NCBI RefSeq assembly: GCF_900465055.1
Contig: NZ_LS483250.1
Coordinates: 372,001-436,000 of the forward strand
Source: Moritella yayanosii
GTDB taxonomy: Bacteria > Pseudomonadota > Gammaproteobacteria > Enterobacterales > Moritellaceae
Length of the DNA stretch: 64,000 bases
Direction of reading: 5' to 3'
Shown here in pieces: positions 18,351 to 27,156 of this stretch. The notes below the pieces were generated by a model. It worked only from the letters and a program-made list of their open reading frames with translations, did not search any database and was not told the DNA's origin. Numbering within the stretch: the first letter of the stretch is position 1; each line of letters opens with the position of its first letter. The position numbers and the translations under genes are program-made.

Positions 18351-19049
18351 ATGCAAGAATTAATCGATCAATATACAGGTGTCGATGAAGATAGCCGTCT
18401 TACTCGACAGTACATTGCTCAAATGGAATTTGATACCACAATGGATGCCTTAAAAGCGTATCTTGTTCCCACAGTAAAAGTCATTGAACTCGGCGCTGCA
18501 ACCGGACGTTATTCTCTCAACTTTGCGAAAATGGGTTGTGATACAACGGCGGTCGAGCTAGTACCTGATCAAGTTAGTATTCTCAAGAACAAAGTCAAAG
18601 AGCAAGGTTTAACACTTTCAATTCACGAAGGTAATGCTTGTTCAGTTCCGTTTATTGAAAGTAATTCACATGATCTTTGCGTTATTCTTGGGCCTCTCTA
18701 CCATTTGCAGAGCCAAGAACAGCGTGACCAAGCAATCGCAGAGGCCTCCCGAATACTAAAACCCAATGGGGTGTTAGCGGTTGCCTATATCTCACGTTAT
18801 TTTGTGGCTGGTATGTTTGCTCAGCAATTCCCTCAGCTGGTTACTCCAGAGGTTCTCTCCACACTATTAGAATCAGGTTTGGTTCCAAGTCCGTTTGCTG
18901 ATAGTTTTTTTAACGTGGGCTACTTTGCTACCCCAGTTGAAGTGGAAGAGCTGGTAAGTGCACATGGTTTTACTAAATTACGCCATGTAGCGACTGATGG
19001 TTTTAATCGATATATCTCGTCAGGGGTTAATCACTTTACGCCAGAATAA
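18351..19049 (+). CDS. class I SAM-dependent methyltransferase, C-terminus removed by an in-frame stop
   Basis: The protein starts at the ATG at 18351 after AAAGGAAG and has the SAM-binding motif I VIELGAATGRYSLNFA (about residues 45-60), an acidic strand TTAVELVPDQ, and motif IV-like LCVILGPLYHLQ. At 19047-19049 the frame meets TAA after HFTPE. The next 32 codons stay open in the same frame and read YKTWLSYHLKTCDEPSLLG..., which looks like the natural C-terminus of this family. The stop therefore looks like a recent CAA-to-TAA type nonsense mutation. The catalytic fold is nearly complete, so activity may or may not remain. Substrate unknown. Confidence 0.75.
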   Translation: MQELIDQYTGVDEDSRLTRQYIAQMEFDTTMDALKAYLVPTVKVIELGAATGRYSLNFAKMGCDTTAVELVPDQVSILKNKVKEQGLTLSIHEGNACSVPFIESNSHDLCVILGPLYHLQSQEQRDQAIAEASRILKPNGVLAVAYISRYFVAGMFAQQFPQLVTPEVLSTLLESGLVPSPFADSFFNVGYFATPVEVEELVSAHGFTKLRHVATDGFNRYISSGVNHFTPE

Positions 19050-19159
19050 TATAAAACGTGGTTAAGCTACCATCTAAAAACATGTGATGAACCGTCTCTG
19101 TTAGGGTCAAGTAATCATGGTTTATTACTTGCTAGAAAAATCAGTTAATAGAGGACAAT

Positions 19160-19267
19160 ATGGATATTAAATATAGAGCCTTAACCAACCGCTTACGTCC
19201 TTCTTTAATTATTCTTCTCTTTGTAAGTGTCTTATTAGTTTTATGGTTCGATAAAATTTATCTGTAA
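19160..19267 (+). CDS. possible 35-residue single-pass membrane peptide
   Basis: An ATG preceded by GAGGA starts a 35-codon frame. It has a basic N-terminus (MDIKYRALTNRLRPS) and one strongly hydrophobic helix (LIILLFVSVLLVLWF), then FDKIYL. This is a typical layout for a small inner-membrane protein. It is too short for family assignment. It lies 11 bases after the end of the interrupted methyltransferase frame. Confidence 0.4.
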   Translation: MDIKYRALTNRLRPSLIILLFVSVLLVLWFDKIYL

Positions 19268-19344
19268 CAATGGTTTATTGAGGTTTTGTTCTGTATGTTT
19301 GAATGAGTTTTCAGACCCGAGTTACGAATCGCACAAGGATAGTC

Positions 19345-19719
19345 ATGACTAAAAATACAATTCAGTATTGGAATACGTTAGCTGCAGCGAATAAAAGCCA
19401 GTGGAGTGTCATTGCGGATACAAACGGTGAGCTTGAACAATTAACGTTATCGATGGATGACGTCACGGGTGATTACACACGTTTAACTCGATTCAAAGCG
19501 GGTGCTGATACTTCAATGTTTGGTGGTAAGTCTCATGATTATCCGGAAGAAATATTCATAGTATCTGGTCGGCTTTTTGATGTGGCTTTTGGTATTTGGC
19601 TAGAAGCAGGGGATTATGCAAGTCGTCCTCCTGGAGAAGTTCATGGGCCGTTTATTTGCGAACAAGAATGTTTGGTTTTGGAAATATCGTTCCCAAGTCA
19701 AGCTGTTACCTCGGAGTGA
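19345..19719 (+). CDS. ChrR-like cupin protein
   Basis: The 124-residue protein, starting MTKNTIQYWNTLAAANKSQW after an AAGGA site, is a single cupin domain of the anti-sigma-factor ChrR C-terminal type. Key stretches are TRLTRFKAGADTSMFGGKSHDYPEEIFIVSGRLFD and DYASRPPGEVHGPFI, which supply the metal-ligand H and E positions. It lacks the zinc-binding anti-sigma domain of full ChrR and has no sigma gene beside it. Function unknown. The longer frame from 19303 has no ribosome site. Confidence 0.7.
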   Translation: MTKNTIQYWNTLAAANKSQWSVIADTNGELEQLTLSMDDVTGDYTRLTRFKAGADTSMFGGKSHDYPEEIFIVSGRLFDVAFGIWLEAGDYASRPPGEVHGPFICEQECLVLEISFPSQAVTSE

Positions 19720-19836
19720 ATCTAGGTACTTGTTCTTTGCTCTGTATTTGATGGAATAGTTCGTGGTAAGGTGTTGAGAATGTAAGCAAGACCCTGACTC
19801 GTTATGTTTGTATAGAACTTATTTCAAGGAGAGATA

Positions 19837-20472
19837 ATGCATATCCCAAGGAAGTTTAAACAAACAGATAGTGATACATTAAAAGACCTTATTGTTAAAT
19901 ATCCATTGGCGACGTTAATCAGTTATTCGGAAGCTGGTTTAGAAGCTAATCATATCCCATTTATATTCACCACCTCTCAGGGTGCGGATGTACTGCATGG
20001 GCATGTTGCAAAAGCCAATCCTGTATGGAAAATGTTAAACGATAACGCGGACGTGTTACTCATTTTTCATGGCCCCAATGGCTATATCTCTCCAAACCAT
20101 TATCCAACGAAGCAAAAAACGGGCAGAGCAGTACCAACATGGAATTATGTTGCCGTACATGTGAAAGGCTCGATGACGTGTATTCATGATGATAGTTGGA
20201 TTTTAAACCACATCACTCAACTCAGCGATCAACATGAAGCGGGTCAGTCAAATCCTTGGTCGGTCAACGATGCACCTCCTGAATATATTCAAAGAATGTT
20301 ACCTGCCATTGTTGGTTTAGAACTTGAAATTGTATCAATAACGGGTCAATGGAAAGTCAGTCAAAATCAACCTCATGAAAATCAATTAGGGGTTGTTTCT
20401 GGGCTGGTGGAACAAGGCGGTTTTGAATCGCTGGAAATAGCTGATTTAGTAAGTCAGTATATAGAAGATTAA
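19837..20472 (+). CDS. PaiB-like FMN-binding protein
   Basis: This 211-residue protein matches the FMN-binding PaiB/negative transcriptional regulator family from the N-terminus (MHIPRKFKQTDSDTLKDLI) through the hallmark segments LHGHVAKANPVWK, FHGPNGYISPNHYPTK, VPTWNYVAVHVKG and GLELEIVSITGQWKVSQNQP. PaiB represses protease and sporulation genes in Bacillus. In gammaproteobacteria its role is unclear, and it may act as an FMN-dependent enzyme. A strong AAGGAGAG site precedes the ATG. It stands alone. Confidence 0.85.
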   Translation: MHIPRKFKQTDSDTLKDLIVKYPLATLISYSEAGLEANHIPFIFTTSQGADVLHGHVAKANPVWKMLNDNADVLLIFHGPNGYISPNHYPTKQKTGRAVPTWNYVAVHVKGSMTCIHDDSWILNHITQLSDQHEAGQSNPWSVNDAPPEYIQRMLPAIVGLELEIVSITGQWKVSQNQPHENQLGVVSGLVEQGGFESLEIADLVSQYIED

Positions 20473-20512
20473 TGATGTCAGTCTGAATTAAGTTGTAGCG
20501 GAGTCGTGTGAT

Positions 20513-21013
20513 ATGGGAGACATTAAAGTAAGACACTCAGAGCCAGAGGATGCCTTGGCTATTCGAGACATTTATGCCTGTAAAAATGCGTATAGCGGCA
20601 CGCTACAGTTACCAAGCCCATCTGCTCATGGATGGGTAGAACGCATGGCTAACGTACCTGCTAACGTCTATTCATTTGTCGCCGAAATTAATGGCGAGAT
20701 TGTCGGTAATCTAGGGTTTGAAGTCTGCAGTAATATGCGCAGGCGTCACGTTGGTTCATTCGGTATGGGCGTTAAAGATCACTACCAAGGCAACGGCGTT
20801 GGCAGTGCCTTACTCACGAATATTATCGAATTGGCTGATAACTGGCTTAATATTATGCGTATTGAACTAACCGTTTATATCGATAATCACTCTGCAATTG
20901 CGCTGTATGAAAAATTTGGTTTTGTCATTGAAGGTGAGTCGAAAGCGTTTGCGTTTAGAAATGGCCAATATGTGAATGTTTATCACATGGCGCGATTTAA
21001 TATCATCACGTGA
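20513..21013 (+). CDS. yhhY: YhhY-like GNAT N-acetyltransferase
   Basis: The 166 residues align by eye along their whole length with E. coli YhhY (AaaT), an acetyltransferase that acts on amino acids and aminoacyl-nucleotide compounds. Shared stretches include LQLPSPSAHGWVERM, the acetyl-CoA loop YQGNGVGSALL and the final IELTVYIDNHSAIALYEKFGF, FAFRNGQYVNVYHMAR. The length is the family length. It stands alone with its own start region; substrate specificity is inferred from the E. coli protein. Confidence 0.8.
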   Translation: MGDIKVRHSEPEDALAIRDIYACKNAYSGTLQLPSPSAHGWVERMANVPANVYSFVAEINGEIVGNLGFEVCSNMRRRHVGSFGMGVKDHYQGNGVGSALLTNIIELADNWLNIMRIELTVYIDNHSAIALYEKFGFVIEGESKAFAFRNGQYVNVYHMARFNIIT

Positions 21014-21062
21014 ATTGACTCCGAACTTTAAAGTGTGTTTTATCTGAATTAAAAAGGAGTGA

Positions 21063-21695
21063 ATGATAGTGAATGACATATTAGCATTTAGCTTAATTGC
21101 GTTACTTTTAGTGATATCACCTGGACCTAATGGTGTGTTAATTCTCAAAACAGCCTCATCGCAGGGGACGCGTGCTTCTGTGTTGAATATTTTTGGATTA
21201 ACCACTGCCACTTTTTTTCATGGTGCGCTTTCCATTTTTGGTTTTTCTGCATTATTGATGCAATCTGCAGAGTTGTTTTTCATCATTAAAATACTCGGTG
21301 CAGGGTACTTGTTTTATATTGGTGTAAAAGCAATTATTAGCTCTTATAAAACAACCAGTAGTGATACTGACACGAATAAAAAAATTAACGCGAAAAAGAA
21401 CGGAATTGGCTATTTTAATGAAGGGTTCATCACGCAAATCCTAAATCCTAAAGTGTCGATGTTCTATTTAGCGGCTTTTCCTCAATTCATATCGCCTGAC
21501 AACTTCTCGTATTTCAATGCATTTTCGTTAGTATCAATTCATGCCAGCATCATATTTATGTGGTTTGTCGGCGTAACCTTGGCAATAGATAAAATCAAAT
21601 CATCGGCTAAAAACACCAAAATGGGTAATTGGGTTCAAAGATTATCAGGTACTGCGATGATATATTTCAGCACGCTTGTGCTTACCCAAAAATAG
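21063..21695 (+). CDS. LysE/RhtB-family amino-acid exporter
   Basis: The 210-residue membrane protein begins with the LysE/RhtB signature (AFSLIALLLVISPGPNGVLILK) and has about six hydrophobic segments. The conserved EGFITQILNPKVSMFYLAAFPQF block marks the second half. Members export amino acids or homoserine lactones; the substrate here is unknown. Two starts are possible. The ATG at 21063 is only three bases after AAGGAG, while the GTG at 21069 has ideal spacing, so the GTG may be used. Confidence 0.82.
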   Translation: MIVNDILAFSLIALLLVISPGPNGVLILKTASSQGTRASVLNIFGLTTATFFHGALSIFGFSALLMQSAELFFIIKILGAGYLFYIGVKAIISSYKTTSSDTDTNKKINAKKNGIGYFNEGFITQILNPKVSMFYLAAFPQFISPDNFSYFNAFSLVSIHASIIFMWFVGVTLAIDKIKSSAKNTKMGNWVQRLSGTAMIYFSTLVLTQK

Positions 21696-21804
21696 CCGCT
21701 AGATATCTAAAAAATAATGTTTTTATTACTGCCTGAACAGCCGCAAATGTGGCTAATCTTAGTTTAACGGCCGTATCGTTAATTGTCGTGTCAAGGAGTG
21801 CCTA

Positions 21805-22284
21805 ATGGCTAAGATTTATCTGTTTGATTGGGGTGGAACCTTAATGGTTAATCCACCAGACATGAAAGGTAAAATGTGTGATTGGAAACATGTTGAAGTG
21901 ATAAACGGGGCGCATGATACCTTGGCTTTATTGGTACAACAGGGTTGTAAACTTTATGTGGCGACTGGCGCTGCAGACTCAAGTGAAGACGATATTAAAG
22001 CTGCATTTGAACGAGTTGGACTTGCAGGGTACATATTGGAATTCTTTTGCCAATCAAACTTAGGCATTGGCAAGGGAACTGCAGCTTATTATCAAGCGGT
22101 GGTCGAAGCGCTTGGTGTTGACGCAAGCGAAGTTACCATGGTCGGTGATATATTATATCGCGATATAGAGCCTGCTGTTGAGGCCGGATTGAATGCGATT
22201 TGGTATACCCCCGATGCCTCACTGGCAGAGGTGAGTGGAGATTATCAACAAATCCAGCATCTCAGTGAATTGTGTGATTTATGA
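21805..22284 (+). CDS. HAD-superfamily hydrolase
   Basis: This 159-residue HAD protein has motif I IYLFDWGGTL (a DWGGT variant of DxDGT, in which Asp is kept at the nucleophile position and Gly replaces the general acid Asp). Motif II is LYVATGA, a Lys lies near GIGKGTAAYY, and motif IV is VTMVGDILYRDIEPAVEAG. The second Asp of motif I is replaced by Gly, as in haloacid-dehalogenase-like or weak phosphatase members. Substrate unknown. It has an AAGGAG site. Confidence 0.78.
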   Translation: MAKIYLFDWGGTLMVNPPDMKGKMCDWKHVEVINGAHDTLALLVQQGCKLYVATGAADSSEDDIKAAFERVGLAGYILEFFCQSNLGIGKGTAAYYQAVVEALGVDASEVTMVGDILYRDIEPAVEAGLNAIWYTPDASLAEVSGDYQQIQHLSELCDL

Positions 22285-22375
22285 GTTAAGGAAGAATGAT
22301 GATCAACAAAGGAAATTGTTTGTATAATAAAGTGCAAGAGTTTGATTAATATTTAATTTAGATAGGGATGTTGAT

Positions 22376-22624
22376 ATGTTAGCTCTGAGACCGAATTGCG
22401 AATGCTGTGATAAAGATTTACCTGCGTCTGCACAAGATGCGTTTATTTGTACATTTGAGTGTACGTTTTGTTTACTGTGTGCTGAAAACACATTGAATTA
22501 TGTATGTCCGAATTGCAGTGGGAACTTAGTGCAACGACCGATACGTCCGGCAGAGGCGTTAAAAACTAATCCAGCATCGACAACGCGCGTATTAAAACAA
22601 AAGGGCTGTAGTCGCTCTAAGTAA
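22376..22624 (+). CDS. DUF1272 zinc-ribbon-like protein
   Basis: The 82-residue protein has four Cys pairs in the DUF1272 arrangement: CECCDKDLP, CTFECTFCLLCAE and VCPNCSGNL, followed by a basic tail (RVLKQKGCSRSK). The CxxC knuckles suggest zinc binding. The function of the family is unknown. It stands alone and converges on the cyclophilin gene. Confidence 0.82.
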   Translation: MLALRPNCECCDKDLPASAQDAFICTFECTFCLLCAENTLNYVCPNCSGNLVQRPIRPAEALKTNPASTTRVLKQKGCSRSK

Positions 22625-22632
22625 TAACGAAA

Positions 22633-22659
22633 GGATGTCATAGCTAAGTTATGGCATCC
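22633..22659. terminator. hairpin between DUF1272 gene and ppiB-like gene
   Basis: A 10-bp imperfect stem GGATGTCATA/TATGGCATCC lies between convergent genes without a clear T tract on either side. It is a possible weak terminator. Confidence 0.4.
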
Positions 22660-22666
22660 GCATACA

Positions 22667-23158
22667 TTATTTGATGACTACTTTTTTAATTATAATGGTT
22701 TCACTTGGTACATCTTCATGGCCTTTTACTGTGGCGGTTCTAGAACATGCAATCATGTTAACTACATCTATGCCCGCGGTAACAGTACCAAAGGCCGTGT
22801 AGCCCCAGCCAGCGTTTGTCGTCGCTGTATGATCAAGAAACTCATTGTCATCTAAGTTAATAAAGAATTGCGCTGTTGCAGAGTGTGGCGAATCTGTACG
22901 TGCCATCGCGATTGAGCCAATCACATTTTTAAGGCCTCGGTTAGCTTCATTAGCAATGGCTGGGCGAGTATTCTTTTCTTGCATATTTTCAGTAAAACCA
23001 CCACCTTGGATCATGAAGTCTTTAATCACACGATGAAAAATAGTACCTTCATAAAAACCGTCTTTGCAATAGCGTAGAAAGTTCTTTGACGTGACAGGCG
23101 CTTTCTCCATATTCAGTTCAATTTCGATGTCACCTAAGTTCGTGGTAAAAATAATCAT
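22667..23158 (-). CDS. ppiB: peptidyl-prolyl cis-trans isomerase, cyclophilin type (PpiB-like)
   Basis: The product from the internal ATG at 23158 (MIIFTTNLGDIEIELNMEKAP) is a 163-residue cytoplasmic cyclophilin. It has the FHRVIKDFMIQGGGF active-site block (Arg, Phe, Met, Gln), MARTDSPHSATAQFFINL and the late WGYTAFGTV. The 21 extra N-terminal residues of the longest frame are not conserved and carry no real signal peptide. It catalyses proline isomerisation during folding. Confidence 0.88.
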   Translation of the reverse strand: MIIFTTNLGDIEIELNMEKAPVTSKNFLRYCKDGFYEGTIFHRVIKDFMIQGGGFTENMQEKNTRPAIANEANRGLKNVIGSIAMARTDSPHSATAQFFINLDDNEFLDHTATTNAGWGYTAFGTVTAGIDVVNMIACSRTATVKGHEDVPSETIIIKKVVIK

Positions 23159-23319
23159 TGTGTTGCACCATCTTTGTATTAGTGTTGGTATTAATTTAAT
23201 TGCTGCAGTATACGCAAACATAACGCTAAACTGTAGTAGTGAATATTTAAAACTACTTTCATTTAGATGATTATTTTTATAGAATTACGGCTCTAATCAT
23301 CTGAAGTTAATCACTCTCT

Positions 23320-24219
23320 ATGCCTATTCAATTTATAAATAATATCCCTGTCAGTGTAAGGTTTATGCTGATGTCAGCATTGGCTTTTGCGATCATGACG
23401 AGCTTGGTTAAATTAGTCAGTACTTATGGTATTCCAGTGTTTGAAATTGTCGCTGCAAGAGCGATGGTGTCATTAATTATTAGCTACGTTGACGTGCGTC
23501 GTAAACGTATATCCGTTTGGGGAAATAATAGAAAATTACTGATGGCGCGCGGTGCTGTTGGTTCATTAGCTCTCATCTGTGTGTATTTTGCGGTGACGAC
23601 TCTGCCTTTAGCCGAAGCCACTATTTTACAATATTTACATCCGGTATTTACGGCAATACTGGCCTTAATTTTTCTTAAAGAACGTATTCAACGCTCGACG
23701 ATTATCTGCATTCTGTTTTGCATCATTGGACTATTATTTATTGTTAGCCCAAGCTTGACATTTTCTGGGTCGACAGAGTTACCTTTATTTAGTGTTGTAG
23801 TTGCACTGTTGGGCGCGTTGGGGAGTGCGATTGCTTATGTGATTGTTAAGCGTCTTAGTGGTACCGAAGATAGTTCTGTGATTATATTTTATTTTCCACT
23901 TGTGGCATTACCGCTATCATTAATCTTACTCGGCGATGATTTTGTTGTGCCTAATGTAGAAGCGTTTGTATTGTTGATCTTTATTGGTATTTTCACTCAA
24001 ATAGGGCAGGTGGGATTAACCAAAGCGATGCAAACGGAAGTGGCGAGTAAAGCGACTGCTTATTCTTATGTGCAAGTGGTGTTCTCAATTATATTCGGTT
24101 GGTTATTGTTTAACGAAGTGCCATCACTGTGGACCTGGATAGGCGGTAGTTTAATTATTTTTGGTGCGTTAATTAATGTATTTGGTAGCCTTAATTTTAG
24201 GCCATTAAGATCCAAGTAA
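23320..24219 (+). CDS. EamA-family (DMT superfamily) transporter
   Basis: The 299-residue protein has ten predicted membrane helices in two EamA repeats. The first ends with LPLAEATILQYLHPVFTAILALIFLKERI and the second with the parallel QVVFSIIFGWLLFNEVPSLWTWIGG. Members export small metabolites, and the direction and substrate cannot be deduced. It stands alone, divergent from the cyclophilin gene. Confidence 0.82.
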   Translation: MPIQFINNIPVSVRFMLMSALAFAIMTSLVKLVSTYGIPVFEIVAARAMVSLIISYVDVRRKRISVWGNNRKLLMARGAVGSLALICVYFAVTTLPLAEATILQYLHPVFTAILALIFLKERIQRSTIICILFCIIGLLFIVSPSLTFSGSTELPLFSVVVALLGALGSAIAYVIVKRLSGTEDSSVIIFYFPLVALPLSLILLGDDFVVPNVEAFVLLIFIGIFTQIGQVGLTKAMQTEVASKATAYSYVQVVFSIIFGWLLFNEVPSLWTWIGGSLIIFGALINVFGSLNFRPLRSK

Positions 24220-24338
24220 GTAGTTTGGTATATTTACAGAGCATATTGATATTACAGCTGTAATCGTAATAATTCGAAAGGTTATGAAGAAGTATGATTT
24301 GGAAGAAATTGAATCAACATTAATGGAATGAGCAACGT

Positions 24339-25058
24339 ATGAAAAAAATACTAAAATTAGTACCGTTTATCTTTACTTGTTTAACGGTAACGCAGGTCAA
24401 TGCAACAGAGCATGTTTATAACATCAAACATACAGATACGGCACCTGTCATTGATGGGAATGGCAGTGATGTAGTCTGGGAATCGGCACATGCTTTAACC
24501 AATTTCACTTTCCCTTGGCGAGCTGATCCTACACCAAAAACGGAATTCAAAGCCTTGTGGGATGCTGAAGCTGTTTATTTCCGATATCAGGTTGCCGATT
24601 CTGCATTAGCTATTGGCTCTGATCCTGTGCGCGGAGCATTAGATTCTGATCGTGTTGAAGTATTCTTAGCTAAAGATGCGCAATTATCGACTTATTATAC
24701 GATGGAGATTGATCCAGCAGCACAGATATACAGTGCCGAAGCTACTTATGATATGGCACTTAAAAAACGGACCTCATTAGATGATAGTTTTTCATGGGGA
24801 AGTTTAGAATATGCAGCAAGCTATGATCAGCAAGGTTATACTGTAGAAGTGAAACTGCCGCGTGCCAAAATCGCTGAGTTAGGCCTATGGCAAGACAAAG
24901 ATCAATCTCAATTATTGTGTGCCTTGATGCGTGCAGAGTTTACACCACTTGAAGCTGGTAACATTGATATGGGTTGGATGACTTGGGTCGATCCGAAAAC
25001 GGCAAAACCTAACTTCCATAACCCAGATACTTTCGGTCAATGTGTATTAACTAGATAA
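24339..25058 (+). CDS. secreted CBM9-like carbohydrate-binding protein
   Basis: The 239-residue protein has a signal peptide (residues 1-22, cut after VNA) and a single CBM9-type domain: DTAPVIDGNGSDVVWESAHALTNF, then FKALWDAEAVYFRYQVAD, SDRVEVFLAKD, and GYTVEVKLPRAKIAELGL. Such stand-alone domains bind sugars or act as sensor parts. A similar fold may occur in the sensor half of the histidine kinase at 53815-55875. Ligand unknown. It is likely monocistronic. Confidence 0.75.
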   Translation: MKKILKLVPFIFTCLTVTQVNATEHVYNIKHTDTAPVIDGNGSDVVWESAHALTNFTFPWRADPTPKTEFKALWDAEAVYFRYQVADSALAIGSDPVRGALDSDRVEVFLAKDAQLSTYYTMEIDPAAQIYSAEATYDMALKKRTSLDDSFSWGSLEYAASYDQQGYTVEVKLPRAKIAELGLWQDKDQSQLLCALMRAEFTPLEAGNIDMGWMTWVDPKTAKPNFHNPDTFGQCVLTR

Positions 25059-25132
25059 TCGGGATACCGTCATATTATGACGACACATCAACTGGTCGCT
25101 TAAAATAGATGGAGCTATTAAGGAGTAACAGA

Positions 25133-26539
25133 ATGCAAAAGGTATTTGATGACGTGCATGCTTTAGATAAGCGATGTGTTGATAAGTTTGGGTTAAGTGA
25201 AGAGTTGCTGATGGAGCATGCCGCTGCGTCGATGATGCAATATATACGTGGTAAGTTTTCCAATAATGAAAAGATACTAATCGTCTGTGGCGCAGGTAAT
25301 AATGGCGCCGATGGCATCGCGCTTGCCAGACTTTTATATTCACAATACGATGTCAGCATACTTGTGCCGTATCACGTGAAATCGGCGATGGCCAAACTGC
25401 AATATAAAAGAGCTAACCTTCTAGGCGTCAATATTATCGATACCTTATCTGTGTTATCACTTGAACACGGGCCCGATGTCATTGTTGATTGCCTTTTTGG
25501 CTCTGGATTAAACAGAGATCTGGATGACGAGTCACAACGTCTGCTCACTCGACTAAATTCTCGGTGTGGACATAAAATTGCTTGTGATATTCCGTCGGGA
25601 ATAAACAAGCAGGGCCAAGTAACGACCGTCGGTTTTTGTGCTGACATAACCATCACTATGGGCGCGTTAAAAACGCAACTTTACAGTGATGTCGCGAAAG
25701 ATTATACGGGAAATATTATCGTCAGTGACTTAGGCGTGCATCGCAGTATTTATGAAACGGCAACCAATACCTTTCTTTTAGACTCCGCTGATATAAAACT
25801 ACCATTACGAATAAAACAAAACTCGCACAAAGGGTCATTTGGTCATTTAAGCGTTATTGTCGGTAATAAAACAGGAGCGGGTATCATTGCCGCGGAGGCC
25901 GCCTTTGCCTTTGGTGCTGGTTTGGTCACTGTGATTACGGAGCAAGAGGTCAATGTACCGTATCATATTATGCAAACGTCTATCCTGCCAGAAAACTGTA
26001 CTGCGGTCGCCATCGGTATGGGGCTTGGTCATGATAGAAAAGCGCAAGTTAAACAGATCTTAAACAGGGATATAGCAAAAGTTGTTGATGCAGATTTGTT
26101 TCATAACGATGTTATTCTTACTGTCCTAAATAGTGAGAATGTGGTGTTAACGCCACACCCTAAAGAGTTTTGTTCTCTGTTGAAACGCACCAAACTAGCA
26201 GAAATAACCGTAGTAGAACTGCAAAATAATAGATTCAAGTATGTAAGACTCTTTGCCGTAAATTATCCCCAAACTGTGCTGTTGTTAAAAGGCGCGAACT
26301 CACTTATCACCTATAATAATATTATCTACATCAATCCCTTGGGAAGCAATGCTTTAAGTAAAGGTGGAACTGGAGATGTGTTAACGGGATTGATTGCAGC
26401 ACTGTTAGCACAAGGGTACAGTGCTGTTAATGCGACGATTACAGCAAGTTTAGCGCACTGTATGTCAGCAACAAACTATCCAAAAAACAATTACTCTTTA
26501 ACACCGATGGATGTTATCGAGGGGGTCAAAGTACTGTAA
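25133..26539 (+). CDS. nnr: bifunctional NAD(P)H-hydrate epimerase / ADP-dependent NAD(P)H-hydrate dehydratase, divergent Nnr
   Basis: This enzyme repairs hydrated NAD(P)H. The 468-residue frame from the ATG at 25133 (AAGGAG upstream) has the N-terminal epimerase (YjeF_N) with GNNGADGIALARLL (canonically GNNGGDG), VDCLFGSGLNR and CDIPSGIN. The C-terminal kinase-like dehydratase has TPHPKEFCSLL, LLKGANSLIT and SKGGTGDVLTGLIAALLAQG. The dehydratase is shorter and less canonical than in enterobacteria. The usual neighbours tsaE and amiB are absent, so this may be a second, acquired copy. Lacking partners, it is probably monocistronic. Confidence 0.82.
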   Translation: MQKVFDDVHALDKRCVDKFGLSEELLMEHAAASMMQYIRGKFSNNEKILIVCGAGNNGADGIALARLLYSQYDVSILVPYHVKSAMAKLQYKRANLLGVNIIDTLSVLSLEHGPDVIVDCLFGSGLNRDLDDESQRLLTRLNSRCGHKIACDIPSGINKQGQVTTVGFCADITITMGALKTQLYSDVAKDYTGNIIVSDLGVHRSIYETATNTFLLDSADIKLPLRIKQNSHKGSFGHLSVIVGNKTGAGIIAAEAAFAFGAGLVTVITEQEVNVPYHIMQTSILPENCTAVAIGMGLGHDRKAQVKQILNRDIAKVVDADLFHNDVILTVLNSENVVLTPHPKEFCSLLKRTKLAEITVVELQNNRFKYVRLFAVNYPQTVLLLKGANSLITYNNIIYINPLGSNALSKGGTGDVLTGLIAALLAQGYSAVNATITASLAHCMSATNYPKNNYSLTPMDVIEGVKVL

Positions 26540-26631
26540 AGACCATTACTATTTTAAATAATCGCTATCTTAACTAATCATTAATTTAAGTAATGGATAG
26601 CATCGAAATTTATCAGCGTTTGGAGCAGGTC

Positions 26632-26901
26632 ATGTCAGTAAGAAAGAAAAATCGTAAAGCCGTAAAGCATACACATAAACATCAAGGTTCAAAAAAATCG
26701 GCTAAACAGATTGGTTTTGTCAGTACCCATCCGCGAGCTGCAATGTTCACTGGTTCATCACTTATTGTCATCGGTGTGTTTTTACTCATCACCGGTATGG
26801 GAAATGACGCTAAGTTTGGATTGGCGATGTTATCAATGGCCATTGGCACTATCATCCTTTTTTTCGAAAATTCAGCGTTACCTAAGAAGACGGTAAAGTA
26901 A
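26632..26901 (+). CDS. small two-helix membrane protein, hypothetical
   Basis: From the ATG at 26632 (GGAG six bases before) the 89-residue product has a Lys/His-rich cytoplasmic N-terminus (KKNRKAVKHTHKHQGSKK) and two hydrophobic helices (MFTGSSLIVIGVFLLITGM and FGLAMLSMAIGTIILFF). I do not recognise a family with certainty. The upstream ATG at 26593 would add 13 residues but lacks a ribosome site. Confidence 0.5.
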   Translation: MSVRKKNRKAVKHTHKHQGSKKSAKQIGFVSTHPRAAMFTGSSLIVIGVFLLITGMGNDAKFGLAMLSMAIGTIILFFENSALPKKTVK

Positions 26902-27156
26902 CCACATCATATTATATCTACTAACGCTTCCTAAAATATTGAGTTTCGTTAAGTATTGACGTAACTCAACACCCCCCCTAGACACTAGCTACTTAGTCAA
27001 TCTGCTTGGCTTGCATACCAAGCAAGCCTTGCATCAACAGCGATTTATTTGCATTAAAATAAAAACTTTAAAAAACAACATTAATCGCTTACATTAGATA
27101 GTCACTCAAAAAGGGTTTAAAGCGTTTAAGCTGCTTTGTTAACAAGGATTATGGAT

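Noticed and set aside
17287-22624. A chromosomal integron cassette array
   Set aside because: The genes are small and unrelated, but I could find no repeated attC-like sites between them and no integrase.
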